The position numbers were made by a program, and so were the translations under genes. From Roseomonas sp. (lineage in GTDB: Bacteria > Pseudomonadota > Alphaproteobacteria > Acetobacterales > Acetobacteraceae), in assembly GCA_031180725.1 (NCBI GenBank), contig JAPSLO010000007.1, forward strand, positions 303,033-367,032: DNA of 64,000 nt. The letters run 5' to 3'. Below are positions 50,607 through 59,251 of this stretch, piece by piece; position 1 is the first letter of the stretch, and every line of letters begins with the position of its first letter. A model generated the notes under the pieces. That model did not search any database. It saw nothing but the letters and a program-made list of their open reading frames with translations, and was not told where the DNA came from.

Positions 50607-51068
50607 TCAGCCGCGGATCGCGACCACGGCCTCGATCTCAACCGCGATGCCGCGCGGCAGGCTACCCATGCCGACCGCCGAGCGCGCGGGCCTTCCGGCA
50701 TCGCCGAAGACCTCCACGAACAGGTCGGTGCAGCCATTGATCACCTCTGGCTGCTCGCCGAATTCCGGCGTGGCGCGCACCATGCCCAACACCTTCAGGA
50801 TCGTGTCCACGCGGTCCAGCGAACCGAGCGCCGCGCGCATGTTCGCCAGCAGGTTCAGCCCGCAGAGCCGCGCCGCCTCGTAGCCCTGTTGCACGCTCAG
50901 CTCGCCACCAACGATGCCGGTGATCGAGCTGCCATCGGCGCGCCGCGGCCCGACGCCGGAAAGGAACAGCAGCCCGCCGCCGATGCGGAAGGGCACGTAG
51001 TTCGCCATCGGGCGGGGCGGATCGGGCAAGGCGATCCCGAGCGCGGCGAGGCGGGTTTCGGCGGACAT
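50607..51068 (-). CDS. RidA/YjgF-family protein
   Basis: A 153-residue protein of the YjgF/chorismate-mutase-like fold. Family features are N-Y-V-P-F-R-I near the start, L-F-L-S-G-V-G-P, the N-L-L-A-N-M-R-A-A-L-G-S-L helix and the C-terminal segment R-S-A-V-G-M-G-S-L-P-R-G-I-A-V-E-I-E. RidA proteins hydrolyse reactive imines from PLP enzymes; the Arg in P-A-R-S-A-V-G is the conserved substrate residue. It lies eight bases upstream of the acnA start on the same strand, so both were probably one transcript. Confidence 0.88.
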   Translation of the reverse strand: MSAETRLAALGIALPDPPRPMANYVPFRIGGGLLFLSGVGPRRADGSSITGIVGGELSVQQGYEAARLCGLNLLANMRAALGSLDRVDTILKVLGMVRATPEFGEQPEVINGCTDLFVEVFGDAGRPARSAVGMGSLPRGIAVEIEAVVAIRG

Positions 51069-51235
51069 GGCGGTCTCCCTGGCGATGGCCAGGCGGCAGT
51101 CTAGCCCCGCTCTGCTCGACTTGGCGCCACCCCCCGGAGCACGGAACGGCAGATGGCGCGCAGCGGCGCAGCGCGCCCGGTTCCGCGACGCCGCGCCTTC
51201 GCTTATCTACTTCCCGCCGGGACCGTGGAGGGATT

Positions 51236-52420
51236 ATGCGTCGGCGGATGGGGCCTGTCGTCGGGCTGGTGGCGCTGCTTGCTCTCGGCACGGCCTTCCT
51301 CGGCGCGGAGCATGGCTGGCGGCAGGGCGCGGCCTGGCTGCTCGGCGCCGCGCTCGGCCTCACCCTGTTCCATGCCGCCTTCGGCTTCGCCGGCGCCTTC
51401 CGCCGCCTGCTGGCGGAGGGCCTCGGCGCGGGGCTGCGCGCCCAGATGGCGATGCTGGCGCTCGCCGTGCTGCTCTTCTTCCCGGCGCTCGAGGCCGGCG
51501 CGCTGCTCGGCCAGCCGGTGCGTGGCTTCGTCTTCCCGGTCGGCTTCGGCCTGGTGCTCGGCGCCTTCCTGTTCGGGATTGGCATGCAGATCGGCGGCGG
51601 CTGCGCCTCCGGCACGCTGTACACCGCGGCGGGCGGCCAGGGGGCGCGGATGTGGCTGACGCTCGCCGCCTTCGTCGCGGGGGCGACCTTCGCGGCCTGG
51701 GACGCAGAACGCTGGATGGACTGGCCGGCGCTGCCGCCGGTCTCGCTGCAGGCGGCGCTCGGCACCTGGCCCGCGCTGGGGCTGAGCCTCGCGGTCCTCG
51801 CCTCCGTCTGGCTCGGCTCGGCGGCGATCGAGCGGCGCCGGCACGGCCGCGTGGAGCCCCTGCCCTGGCGCGGCGGCGCGTTCCTGCGCGGGCCCTGGCC
51901 GCTGCTCTGGGGCGCGTTCGGCCTGGCCGTGCTGAACTTCGCGACCCTGGCCGTAGCCGGGCGGCCCTGGGCCATCACCGCGGCCTTCCCGCTCTGGGGC
52001 TCGCGCCTCGTGGAGGTGCTGGGCTGGGACGACCCTGCCTTCTGGCCCTTCTGGGAAGACCCGACGCGGACCGAGGCGCTGCTCCGCCCGCTGCTGGCGG
52101 ACCGCACCACGGCGATGGATCTCGGCCTGATGGCCGGGGCAGCACTGGCGGCCGCGCTGGCCGGCCGCGCCGGCGACCTGCGCCTGCCGCGCGCGGGAGA
52201 GGCGGCCGCCTCGCTTCTTGGCGGACTGCTGCTCGGCTACGGGGCGGTGCTCGCCTTCGGCTGCAATGTCAGCGCCTATTTCGGCGGGATCGCGAGCGGC
52301 AGCCTGCATGGCTGGGCCTGGATCCTTCCGGCGCTCCTCGGCAACTGGGTGGGGCTGAAACTGCGGCCGGCCTTCGGCCTGGGCGGGCTGCGCCGCGACG
52401 GGATGGCACCCGCGCGTTAA
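51236..52420 (+). CDS. YeeE/YedE-family sulfur transporter
   Basis: A 394-residue membrane protein with about ten hydrophobic segments. Two family signatures are seen: G-G-G-C-A-S-G-T-L-Y in the middle and F-G-C-N-V-S-A-Y-F-G-G near the C-terminus, whose cysteines are used for thiosulfate or sulfur-compound import in related TsuA proteins. ATG 51236 has GGAGGG immediately upstream. It is the first gene of a plus-strand cluster with a cytochrome c, FccB-like flavoprotein and SoxYZ, which suggests it moves sulfur compounds for that pathway. Confidence 0.88.
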   Translation: MRRRMGPVVGLVALLALGTAFLGAEHGWRQGAAWLLGAALGLTLFHAAFGFAGAFRRLLAEGLGAGLRAQMAMLALAVLLFFPALEAGALLGQPVRGFVFPVGFGLVLGAFLFGIGMQIGGGCASGTLYTAAGGQGARMWLTLAAFVAGATFAAWDAERWMDWPALPPVSLQAALGTWPALGLSLAVLASVWLGSAAIERRRHGRVEPLPWRGGAFLRGPWPLLWGAFGLAVLNFATLAVAGRPWAITAAFPLWGSRLVEVLGWDDPAFWPFWEDPTRTEALLRPLLADRTTAMDLGLMAGAALAAALAGRAGDLRLPRAGEAAASLLGGLLLGYGAVLAFGCNVSAYFGGIASGSLHGWAWILPALLGNWVGLKLRPAFGLGGLRRDGMAPAR

Positions 52421-52495
52421 GGTTTGACACCGTGTGAGCCGGGATTCTACCACGACAGCAGCCGGATAATTCACGCCTCGAAACGAGGAAATACC

Positions 52496-52786
52496 ATGTC
52501 GCCGCTGCGGATGTCCCTGCTCCTTGCCGGCCTGACGCTCGCCGCCCCGGCGATGGCGCAGGCGCCGCTTGCCTCTGAGGGCTGTCTCGGCTGCCATGGC
52601 CCGAATGGCGCAGGGGCGGGCGGCGTTCCCGCCCTCGCCGGCCGCGACGCCGCCGAGCTGCGCGCGATGCTCATCGCCTTCCGTGCCAACGAGCGGCCCG
52701 CGACCATCATGGGCCGCGTCGCGCGCGGCTACACCGAGGCCGAGCTCGCCGCCATCGCCGAGCACTTCGCCCGCCAGCCGCGTTGA
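52496..52786 (+). CDS. Small c-type cytochrome (sulfide dehydrogenase cytochrome subunit type)
   Basis: A 96-residue protein: signal peptide ending A-M-A-Q-A, heme motif C-L-G-C-H at about 30-34, and a likely distal Met in T-I-M-G near 71. Being right before an FccB-like flavoprotein, it is the probable electron acceptor (FccA-like) of sulfide dehydrogenase. The start at 52496 has GAGGAA eight bases upstream. The gene is 12 bases from the next start. Confidence 0.85.
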   Translation: MSPLRMSLLLAGLTLAAPAMAQAPLASEGCLGCHGPNGAGAGGVPALAGRDAAELRAMLIAFRANERPATIMGRVARGYTEAELAAIAEHFARQPR

Positions 52787-52797
52787 GGAGACCGGCC

Positions 52798-54081
52798 ATG
52801 CGCACCGCCCTGCCCCGCCGCGCCCTGCTGGCCGCCGCGGCCCTCGCCCCGCTCTCCGCGCCCCGTCGCGCCTCGGCCCAGACGCAGGGCCACCTGCTCG
52901 TCATCGGTGGCGGCTTCGGCGGCGCCACCGCCGCCGGCTTCGCGCGCAAGCGCTATCCCTGGCTGCAGGTGACGCTGGTCGAGCCGCGCACGCGCTTCGT
53001 CACTTGCCCCTACGGCAACCTGGTGATCGGCGGCCTGCGTCAGATCGGCGACATCACGCATGGCTATGACGGGCTGCGCGCCCGCGGCGTGACCGTGCTG
53101 CATGATTGGGCCACGGGCATCGACGCCGCGTCGCGCCAGGTGCGGCTGGCGGGCGGGCAGACGCTTTCCTACGACAAGCTGATCCTCTCGCCCGGCATCG
53201 CGCTGCGCTACGGCGCGGTCGAAGGCTATGACGAGGCCGCCAGCGAGCGGATGCCGCATGCCTGGGTGCCCGGTGACGGCGCGCAGACCCTGTTGCTGCG
53301 CCGCATGCTCGAGGAGATGCCGGATGGCGGCGTGGTCGGCCTCGCCATCCCCGCCAATCCCTTCCGCTGCCCGCCCGGCCCCTATGAGCGGATCAGCATG
53401 ATCGCGTCCTACCTGAAGCGCCAAAAGCCGCGCTCCAAGATCCTGGCGCTGGACGCCAAGGACGCCTTCAGCAAGCAGCCCCTGTTCCAGGATGCCTGGA
53501 ACGAGCTGTACCCCGGCATAATCGAATGGGTGCCCGCCAACCGCGATGGCCGCGTCGTGCGCGTGGACCCGCGCGAGCGTGTGCTGGAGACTGAGTTCGG
53601 CGAGAAGCACCGCGTCGCCGTCGCGAACGTCATTCCGCCCCAGTCTGCCGCTCGCATCGCGACGGAGGCCGGGCTGACCGACAACACCGGCTGGGTGCCG
53701 GTGAATCCCCGCACCTTCGAGGCGCGCGCCGCGCAGCACATCCATGTGGTGGGCGACGCGAACATCCCGGGGCCCATGCCGAAATCGGGCTACGTCGCCA
53801 ACACGACCGCGAAGCAGGCGGTGGCAGCCGCCGCCGCCGCGCTGCGCGGCGAGCCGGTGCCGGAGGCCGTGTACTACAACACCTGCTACTCCCATGTGGG
53901 CGAGGGGTACGGCATCTCCGTCGTCAACATCTACCGCCCGAATACCGAGGGCACGGCGATTGCCGAGGTGCCGAATGCCGGCGGCGTCTCGCCCCGCGGC
54001 CAGAACCCGGAGCAGCGGCGGCTCGAGGCGATCTACGCCGATGCCTGGTACGAGAGCATCACCAAGGACATGTTTGCATGA
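52798..54081 (+). CDS. fccB: Flavocytochrome c sulfide dehydrogenase, flavoprotein subunit
   Basis: A 427-residue protein. It starts with a likely Tat/Sec signal (L-P-R-R-A-L-L-A-A-A-A-L-A), then the FAD-binding G-G-G-F-G-G-A-T-A-A-G-F. The conserved C-P-Y-G-N-L and C-P-P-G-P-Y segments hold cysteines expected for the redox-active disulfide, and the ending V-Y-Y-N-T-C-Y-S-H-V-G matches the FCSD flavin-binding C-terminus. The enzyme oxidises sulfide in the periplasm and passes electrons to its cytochrome partner. The stop overlaps the soxY ATG by four bases. Confidence 0.9.
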   Translation: MRTALPRRALLAAAALAPLSAPRRASAQTQGHLLVIGGGFGGATAAGFARKRYPWLQVTLVEPRTRFVTCPYGNLVIGGLRQIGDITHGYDGLRARGVTVLHDWATGIDAASRQVRLAGGQTLSYDKLILSPGIALRYGAVEGYDEAASERMPHAWVPGDGAQTLLLRRMLEEMPDGGVVGLAIPANPFRCPPGPYERISMIASYLKRQKPRSKILALDAKDAFSKQPLFQDAWNELYPGIIEWVPANRDGRVVRVDPRERVLETEFGEKHRVAVANVIPPQSAARIATEAGLTDNTGWVPVNPRTFEARAAQHIHVVGDANIPGPMPKSGYVANTTAKQAVAAAAAALRGEPVPEAVYYNTCYSHVGEGYGISVVNIYRPNTEGTAIAEVPNAGGVSPRGQNPEQRRLEAIYADAWYESITKDMFA

Positions 54082-54503
54082 GCCTGCCGCGCCGCGCGGT
54101 CCTCGCCCTCGTCGCCCTGCCCTTCGCCGCGGCCGCGCAGGAGGATGCGCTGGCGGCCGCGATCCGCGAGCAGGTCGGCGACGCCGCGGTCGAGGAGGGC
54201 GGCATCACGCTGCGCGTACCGGTGGTGGCCGAGAATGGCGGGCAGGTGCCGATCACGGTGCTGGTGGACAGCCCGCAGACCGCGGCACAGCATGTCACCG
54301 CCATCCACCTCTTCGCCACCCGCAATCCGACGCCGGGCATCGCGAGCTTCCGCCTGACGCCGCTGCTGGCGCGCGCCGAGGTGCAGACACGCATCCGCCT
54401 GGCCGAGGACCAGCGGATCGTCGTGCTGGCCCAGATGAATGACGGCACGGTGCGCCGCGCCGCCGCCGAGATCCGCGTCACCACAGGGGGGTGCCTCTCA
54501 TGA
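54078..54503 (+). CDS. soxY: Thiosulfate oxidation carrier protein SoxY
   Basis: A 141-residue protein: signal peptide (P-R-R-A-V-L-A-L-V-A-L-P-F-A), an Ig-like domain, and the C-terminal G-G-C motif (T-T-G-G-C-L-S) whose cysteine carries the sulfur substrate on a swinging arm. In most SoxY the motif is followed by Gly residues; here it ends C-L-S. SoxY works with SoxZ as a periplasmic carrier. Both ends overlap neighbouring genes by four bases, showing tight coupling. Confidence 0.9.
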   Translation: MSLPRRAVLALVALPFAAAAQEDALAAAIREQVGDAAVEEGGITLRVPVVAENGGQVPITVLVDSPQTAAQHVTAIHLFATRNPTPGIASFRLTPLLARAEVQTRIRLAEDQRIVVLAQMNDGTVRRAAAEIRVTTGGCLS

Positions 54504-54829
54504 GCGGCAGCCTCTCGACCCCGCGCATCCGCGCCCCGCGCTCCGCGCGCGCCGGCGAGCCGGTGGAGATCCGCCTACTCATCGAGCACCCGATGGAAAC
54601 CGGCCTCCGGCAGGAGGGCGGCCGGGTGGTGCCGCGCGACCTGCTGAACCGTCTCGTCGTGCGGGTGAATGGCGAGGTCGCGCTGCAGGCCGAGTTGCGC
54701 AACGGCACCTCGGCCAACCCGTACCACGTCTTCTTCCTCCGCCTCGACCGGACCAGCGACGTCGAGTTCACCTGGACGGACGAGCGCGGCCGCAGCGCGC
54801 GGGCCAGCGCGCGCATCACGGTCGCTTGA
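54500..54829 (+). CDS. soxZ: Thiosulfate oxidation carrier complex protein SoxZ
   Basis: A 109-residue protein without a signal peptide. It has the beta-sandwich pattern of SoxZ: I-R-L-L-I-E-H-P-M-E-T-G-L near 27-39 and the N-P-Y-H-V-F-F motif near 80. SoxZ pairs with SoxY and is exported with it. The ATG at 54500 overlaps the soxY stop. No soxXA, soxB or soxCD gene follows, so the complete Sox cycle is not encoded here. Confidence 0.92.
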   Translation: MSGSLSTPRIRAPRSARAGEPVEIRLLIEHPMETGLRQEGGRVVPRDLLNRLVVRVNGEVALQAELRNGTSANPYHVFFLRLDRTSDVEFTWTDERGRSARASARITVA

Positions 54830-54843
54830 CCCGCCCGGCTTGT

Positions 54844-54861
54844 GGCGGGGCGCCGCCCGCC
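54844..54861 (+). terminator. Short GC-rich hairpin after soxZ
   Basis: GGCGGG and CCCGCC form a six-base stem with a six-base loop beginning 15 bases after the soxZ stop. No T run follows; it may be a weak terminator or a transcript-stabilising structure. Confidence 0.35.
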
Positions 54862-54899
54862 GCAATCTCCCGGCCGCACGCCCGGGAGGAGTTCCGCAC

Positions 54900-55877
54900 A
54901 TGGCCATCACCCGCCGCTTCGCGCTCGCCGCCGGCACGGCGCTCGCGCTGCCTGGCCTGGCGCGCGCCCAGGGCTGGGCGCCGCCCCGGCCGGTGACGCT
55001 GGTGGTTCCCTACCCGGCCGGCGGCCCCACCGACCTGATCGCCCGCATGATGGCGAGCGAGTTCTCGGCCGAGCTCGGCCAGCCCATGGTGGTGGAGAAC
55101 GTGCCCGGCGGCGCCGGCGCCATCGGCTCTCGCCGCGTGGCGCAGGGCCCGAAGGACGGCACGGTGCTCTGCTTCGCGACCAACCAGACCCATGCGACCA
55201 ACTTCTCGCTGATCCCTGGCGGCGGTGGCTACGACCCCGTGCGCGACTTCGCCCCGATAGCCTGCCTGGTGGACCTGCAACACATCCTGGTGGTGAAGAA
55301 CGCGCTCGCCGCGCGAGACGTGGCGGAGCTGACGGCGCTGCTGCGCGCGGAGCCCGGCAAGCTGAGCTGCGGCTCCACCGGCCAGGGCTCCGCCTCGCAC
55401 CTGACGCTCGAGCTGTTCAAGGTGAAGACGGGCCTCGACATGACGCATGTCGCCTATCGCGGCTCGGCGCCGCTGCTGCAGGACCTGCTGGGCGGGCATA
55501 TCGACGCCTCCTTCGCCACAACGCCGACGGTGCTGACGCAGGTGCAGGGCGGGCAGCTCCGCGCGCTGGCCGTCGCCTCACCAAACCGCTCGCCGCACCT
55601 GCCGAACCTGCCCACCCTGGGGGAGGCCGGCGTCGCGGGGGTGGAGGCGGATGCCTGGCTCGGCCTCCTCGCCCCCGCTGGCGTGCCTGACGCGGCGCTC
55701 GCCCGTTACCGCGCGCTGGCCGCCGCGGCGATGCGCAAGGAGAGCGTGCGCGCCGAGGCGATCCGCCTCGGCATGGCACCGAACCCGCGCATCGGCGACG
55801 ACTTCGCACGCTTCCTCGACGAGGACATCCGCCGCTGGGCCGAGGTGGTGCGGGCGGCGAATGTCCGCCCGGAGTAG
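54900..55877 (+). CDS. TctC/Bug-family substrate-binding protein
   Basis: A 325-residue exported protein: Tat-like signal (I-T-R-R-F-A-L-A-A-G) ending A-R-A-Q-G, then V-T-L-V-V-P-Y-P-A-G-G-P-T-D, G-G-A-G-A-I-G and Y-D-P-V-R-D-F, the three hallmark segments of Bug receptors. GGGAGGAG precedes the ATG. Its stop lies inside the next gene (17-base overlap), an NAD-dependent dehydrogenase of the DenD type, so the ligand may be a sugar acid such as a four-carbon aldonate; this is inferred from context only. Confidence 0.9.
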   Translation: MAITRRFALAAGTALALPGLARAQGWAPPRPVTLVVPYPAGGPTDLIARMMASEFSAELGQPMVVENVPGGAGAIGSRRVAQGPKDGTVLCFATNQTHATNFSLIPGGGGYDPVRDFAPIACLVDLQHILVVKNALAARDVAELTALLRAEPGKLSCGSTGQGSASHLTLELFKVKTGLDMTHVAYRGSAPLLQDLLGGHIDASFATTPTVLTQVQGGQLRALAVASPNRSPHLPNLPTLGEAGVAGVEADAWLGLLAPAGVPDAALARYRALAAAAMRKESVRAEAIRLGMAPNPRIGDDFARFLDEDIRRWAEVVRAANVRPE

Positions 55878-56757
55878 CGTCCTCGTCACCGGCGCCGCGG
55901 GCTTCCTTGGCAGCCGGATCGCCGATGCGCTGACGGAGCAGGCGGAGGTCACGCGGCTGGACCGGGTCGCGGCACCGGGCGTGGTCGCGGTGGATGTGTC
56001 GCGGCTCGCCGAGGCGCTGCCCGCGCGTTTCACCGCCGATGCTGTGGTCCATGCCGCCGCGATCACCACCCAGGCGAGCGAGGCCGATCCCGCCGCCGCC
56101 TGGGCGATCAATGTCGAGGGCACGCGCGCTGTCATCGCCTGGTGCGCGCGCCAGCCGCGCCCGCCGCGGCTGGTGCTGCTCTCCTCCATCGCTGTGTTCG
56201 CCGCCGGCGAGGCCGCGCCCGACGAGGCGAGCCGCGTCGTGCCCGCCAGCACCTACGGCACCACGAAGGCGGTCGCAGAGCTGCTGGTTGCCGAGGCGAC
56301 GCGGCGTGGCGAGGTGGATGGGGTGGTGCTGCGCCTGCCGGTCTCGGTGATCCGCACCTCGCGCTATGACCAGCCGGGGGCCGGCTTCATCTCCGACCTG
56401 GTGCTGCGGGCGCGGCGCGGTCACCGCTTCACGGCGCCGCTGCCGTCCGGCCACCGGCTGCCGATCGGCTCGGTGCGCGCCTCGGTCGCCATGGCCTGCC
56501 GCGCGGCGCTGGCGCCTTCCTTGCCAGCGCCGCTGCTGCACGCGGCCTGCCTCGCCGTCTCCGGCGAGGACGCGGTCGCGGCGCTGGAGGCCGCCGGCGT
56601 GCCGGCGCGCGGGCTGGTCGAGTACGCGCCCGATCCGATGACGCTCGCCCTCGTTGCCGGCTGGCCGCAGCGCCTGGCGACGCGGTACCCGGCCTTCTCC
56701 GCCGACCTCGCCGATCCGGATTTCGGCGCGATCCTCGCGGCCCTGCCGCCGGGCTAA
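55861..56757 (+). CDS. denD: NAD-dependent epimerase/dehydratase, D-erythronate dehydrogenase-like
   Basis: A 298-residue extended short-chain dehydrogenase: G-A-A-G-F-L-G-S-R NAD motif at 10-18, catalytic Y-x-x-x-K as Y-G-T-T-K near 138-142, and R-L-P-V-S-V-I-R-T in the substrate part, a pattern seen in DenD. DenD oxidises D-erythronate at C2 in aldonate use. The start overlaps the Bug receptor gene by 17 bases. Related enzymes act on other sugar acids, so the symbol is tentative. Confidence 0.7.
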   Translation: MSARSSVLVTGAAGFLGSRIADALTEQAEVTRLDRVAAPGVVAVDVSRLAEALPARFTADAVVHAAAITTQASEADPAAAWAINVEGTRAVIAWCARQPRPPRLVLLSSIAVFAAGEAAPDEASRVVPASTYGTTKAVAELLVAEATRRGEVDGVVLRLPVSVIRTSRYDQPGAGFISDLVLRARRGHRFTAPLPSGHRLPIGSVRASVAMACRAALAPSLPAPLLHAACLAVSGEDAVAALEAAGVPARGLVEYAPDPMTLALVAGWPQRLATRYPAFSADLADPDFGAILAALPPG

Positions 56758-56840
56758 GCCGCTCCCCGCATGCAACGACGCCTCGCCTCCCGCGCTTGAC
56801 GGACGCCCGGCACAGCCGGCGAGGGAGGCTGGACCGGACG

Positions 56841-57407
56841 GTGACGCTGCTCACCCGTGACGACCTGCGACGCCATTCGGCCGTGACCTGGATGTGCCTG
56901 GCCGCCCTTGTCGGCGTCATCATCTGGCTCTGGGCGATCGACAAGCGCCAGGCGGCGATTGGCACGGCCGCGGCGCTGGTCGGCTGCCTCGGCCTGGTCC
57001 TACCGCCGCGCGAGCGCATGCGCCACCTGCCGGCGAGGCTGCGCGCCCTGCCACGCAGCCTCGACTCCATGCCGGTGCTCGCCACGCTGCTGTCGAGCCC
57101 CGGCTACGGAGTGAACTGGTTCTATGGCGCGAACCCCTATGACGAGATCGTCCACCTCCTCAGCGGCATCATGGCCGGCGCGGTGTTCGGCGCGCTGCTC
57201 GCCGTGGACGGGCGGCGGCGCGGGACAGGCTGGCTGCTGCTGCTCGGTCTCGGCGCCGGTCTCATGCTCGGCGCGGCCTGGGAGGTCTTTGAGTGGTCCA
57301 CCGGCCTGATCGGCAACCCGCGTGACACCGTCTCGGACCTGCTGCTCACCGGCGCGGGGCTCGCCCTCGGAACGGCATGGTGGGGCCGCGTGCCCCGGCC
57401 AGGCTGA
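56841..57407 (+). CDS. Integral membrane protein of unknown function
   Basis: A 188-residue protein with about five or six membrane segments. Conserved-looking polar motifs lie between helices: N-P-Y-D-E-I-V-H-L-L-S-G and G-A-A-W-E-V-F-E-W followed by D-T-V-S-D-L-L, which resemble the DUF2238/YjdF family. GTG 56841 is chosen because GGGAGG precedes it; an upstream TTG 56796 is in frame. It sits nine bases before the nuclease-family gene, perhaps co-transcribed. Confidence 0.7.
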   Translation: MTLLTRDDLRRHSAVTWMCLAALVGVIIWLWAIDKRQAAIGTAAALVGCLGLVLPPRERMRHLPARLRALPRSLDSMPVLATLLSSPGYGVNWFYGANPYDEIVHLLSGIMAGAVFGALLAVDGRRRGTGWLLLLGLGAGLMLGAAWEVFEWSTGLIGNPRDTVSDLLLTGAGLALGTAWWGRVPRPG

Positions 57408-57416
57408 CGGCGACCC

Positions 57417-58127
57417 GTGGCGATCCGGGTCGCGACCTACAACGTGCATCGCGGGCGCAGCGCCGCCGGGACCTTCCGCCCGGACAGGATCCGCGCCGTG
57501 ATCGCCGAGATCCGCCCGGATCTCATCGCCCTGCAGGAGGCGCAGTTCTACCTGCGCCGCGGCGCGGACATGCTGGGCGCCGACCTCATCCGGTGCGAGC
57601 TTGGCCTGCGCCCCGTGCCGGTGGCGGAGGAGCCGACGCATCTCGGTTGGCGCAGCAACCTGCTGCTGGTGCGCGAGGACGCGCGCCTGCTGCTGCCAGC
57701 GGTCGGACTGCGGCTCGGCGGGGCGGAGCCGCGCGGAGCGATCCTCGCGGAGCTCGACCTCGGCGAGGGCCCCTTCCGCGTCATTGCCACGCATCTGAGC
57801 CTCGGCGCGGAGACGCGACGCCGCCAGGCTGAGATCCTGCTGGCGTCGCTCCAGTCTGGCTCCGGTCCCGAGCTGCCGACGCTGCTGCTTGGCGACCTGA
57901 ATGAGTGGCGCCCAGAACGCTCAGCGCTGCGGGTGCTGCGGACAGCCTTCGGCGATCTCCCGGGGTTACCGACTTTCCCCTCCTTCCGCCCGATGCTGGC
58001 GCTGGACCGCATCCTCGGACGGCCGCAGGGGGTCGTACGCGACATCAAGGCGCATGACACGATGCTCGCCCGCCGCGCTTCCGACCATCTGCCGCTGGTG
58101 GCGGAGCTCAATGTTGGGGCCGCGTAA
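57417..58127 (+). CDS. Endonuclease/exonuclease/phosphatase family protein
   Basis: A 236-residue protein with the EEP fold motifs in order: T-Y-N-V-H-R-G at 7-13, L-Q-E-A-Q (metal-binding Glu), T-H-L-S-L-G, G-D-L-N-E-W and the terminal S-D-H-L-P catalytic His. Members act on DNA, phospholipids or phosphoesters; no signal peptide is visible, so it is cytosolic. The start is GTG 57417. Substrate unknown. Confidence 0.87.
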   Translation: MAIRVATYNVHRGRSAAGTFRPDRIRAVIAEIRPDLIALQEAQFYLRRGADMLGADLIRCELGLRPVPVAEEPTHLGWRSNLLLVREDARLLLPAVGLRLGGAEPRGAILAELDLGEGPFRVIATHLSLGAETRRRQAEILLASLQSGSGPELPTLLLGDLNEWRPERSALRVLRTAFGDLPGLPTFPSFRPMLALDRILGRPQGVVRDIKAHDTMLARRASDHLPLVAELNVGAA

Positions 58128-58277
58128 CCCGGTGCGGATGGAAGGCGAAACCACCTTCTGGCGCACCGGGGCACGGTGCCTCGCCCCTCCTTGCGCGCCG
58201 CACTAACCCTGGCGCAGAGATGACGCCCCGAGAGGGCCTGCCTTGCCCGCCGACACGAGCCCGCCGGAGTCCGCCAC

Positions 58278-59237
58278 ATGACGAGCCTTCCCGCCCGCCC
58301 CCTCGCCCCGCCACTGCTCGCCCCGGGCAAGTTCCGCGATCCCGCCGTCACGGCGAAGGGCGAGACACGCGCGACGGTGGCACCGGTGCGGCTCCGCACG
58401 CTCTGGGTGAACACCGGCACGCTCTGCAACATCACCTGCGTGAACTGCTACATCGAGAGCAGCCCGCGCAACGACGCGCTGGTCTATCCCACCGCCGCGG
58501 AGATCGCGCCCTACATCGCCGAGGCGCAGGCGATGGGCGCGACGCAGGTGGGCTTCACCGGCGGCGAGCCCTTCCTGAACCGTGAGCTGCCCGCGATGCT
58601 GCGCGCGGCGCTGGAGGCGGGAATGGAGGCGCTGGTGCTGACCAACGCCATGAAGCCGATGCGCAATCGCGCCGTCGCGCTGCTGGCACTGCAGAAGGCG
58701 CATGGCGGGCGGCTGGTGATCCGGGTCAGCCTCGACCACCACGACGCCGCAGTCCATGACCTCGAGCGCGGCGAGGGCAGCTTCGCGATCGCGATGGAGG
58801 GGCTGGCCTGGCTCGCTCGGCATGGCTTCCGCATCCATGTCGCGGGCCGTGCGGGCTTCGGCGGCGAGGACGAGGCGACGATGCGCGCCGGCTATGCGCG
58901 CCTTTTCGCCGAGCGCGGCATCCCCGTGGATGCCGGGGACCCCGTCGCGCTGATGCTCTTCCCCGAGATGGGCGCAGCCCATGACGTGCCGGAGATCACC
59001 ACGGCCTGCTGGGGCATCCTGAACAAGCGGCCGGAGGACATGATGTGCGCCTCCTCCCGCATGGTGGTGAAGCGCAAGGGGGCGGCGTCGCCCACCGTCG
59101 TTGCCTGCACGCTGCTGCCCTACGACCCGCAATTCGAGCTCGGCGCGACGCTGGCGGAGGCGGCGCGGCCAGTGGCACTGAACCACCCGCATTGCGCGCG
59201 CTTCTGCGTGCTCGGCGGCGGCGCCTGCTCGCGCTGA
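58278..59237 (+). CDS. Radical SAM protein
   Basis: A 319-residue protein. The [4Fe-4S] SAM motif C-x3-C-x2-C is C-N-I-T-C-V-N-C near residues 49-56, followed by G-F-T-G-G-E-P-F for SAM binding. More cysteines cluster at the C-terminus (H-C-A-R-F-C-V-L and A-C-S-R), which may hold an auxiliary cluster as in SPASM-type enzymes. The substrate is unknown; no peptide precursor or partner gene was recognised nearby. It is about 150 bases downstream of the EEP gene. Confidence 0.85.
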   Translation: MTSLPARPLAPPLLAPGKFRDPAVTAKGETRATVAPVRLRTLWVNTGTLCNITCVNCYIESSPRNDALVYPTAAEIAPYIAEAQAMGATQVGFTGGEPFLNRELPAMLRAALEAGMEALVLTNAMKPMRNRAVALLALQKAHGGRLVIRVSLDHHDAAVHDLERGEGSFAIAMEGLAWLARHGFRIHVAGRAGFGGEDEATMRAGYARLFAERGIPVDAGDPVALMLFPEMGAAHDVPEITTACWGILNKRPEDMMCASSRMVVKRKGAASPTVVACTLLPYDPQFELGATLAEAARPVALNHPHCARFCVLGGGACSR

Positions 59238-59251
59238 GCGGGCCCCGCCGC

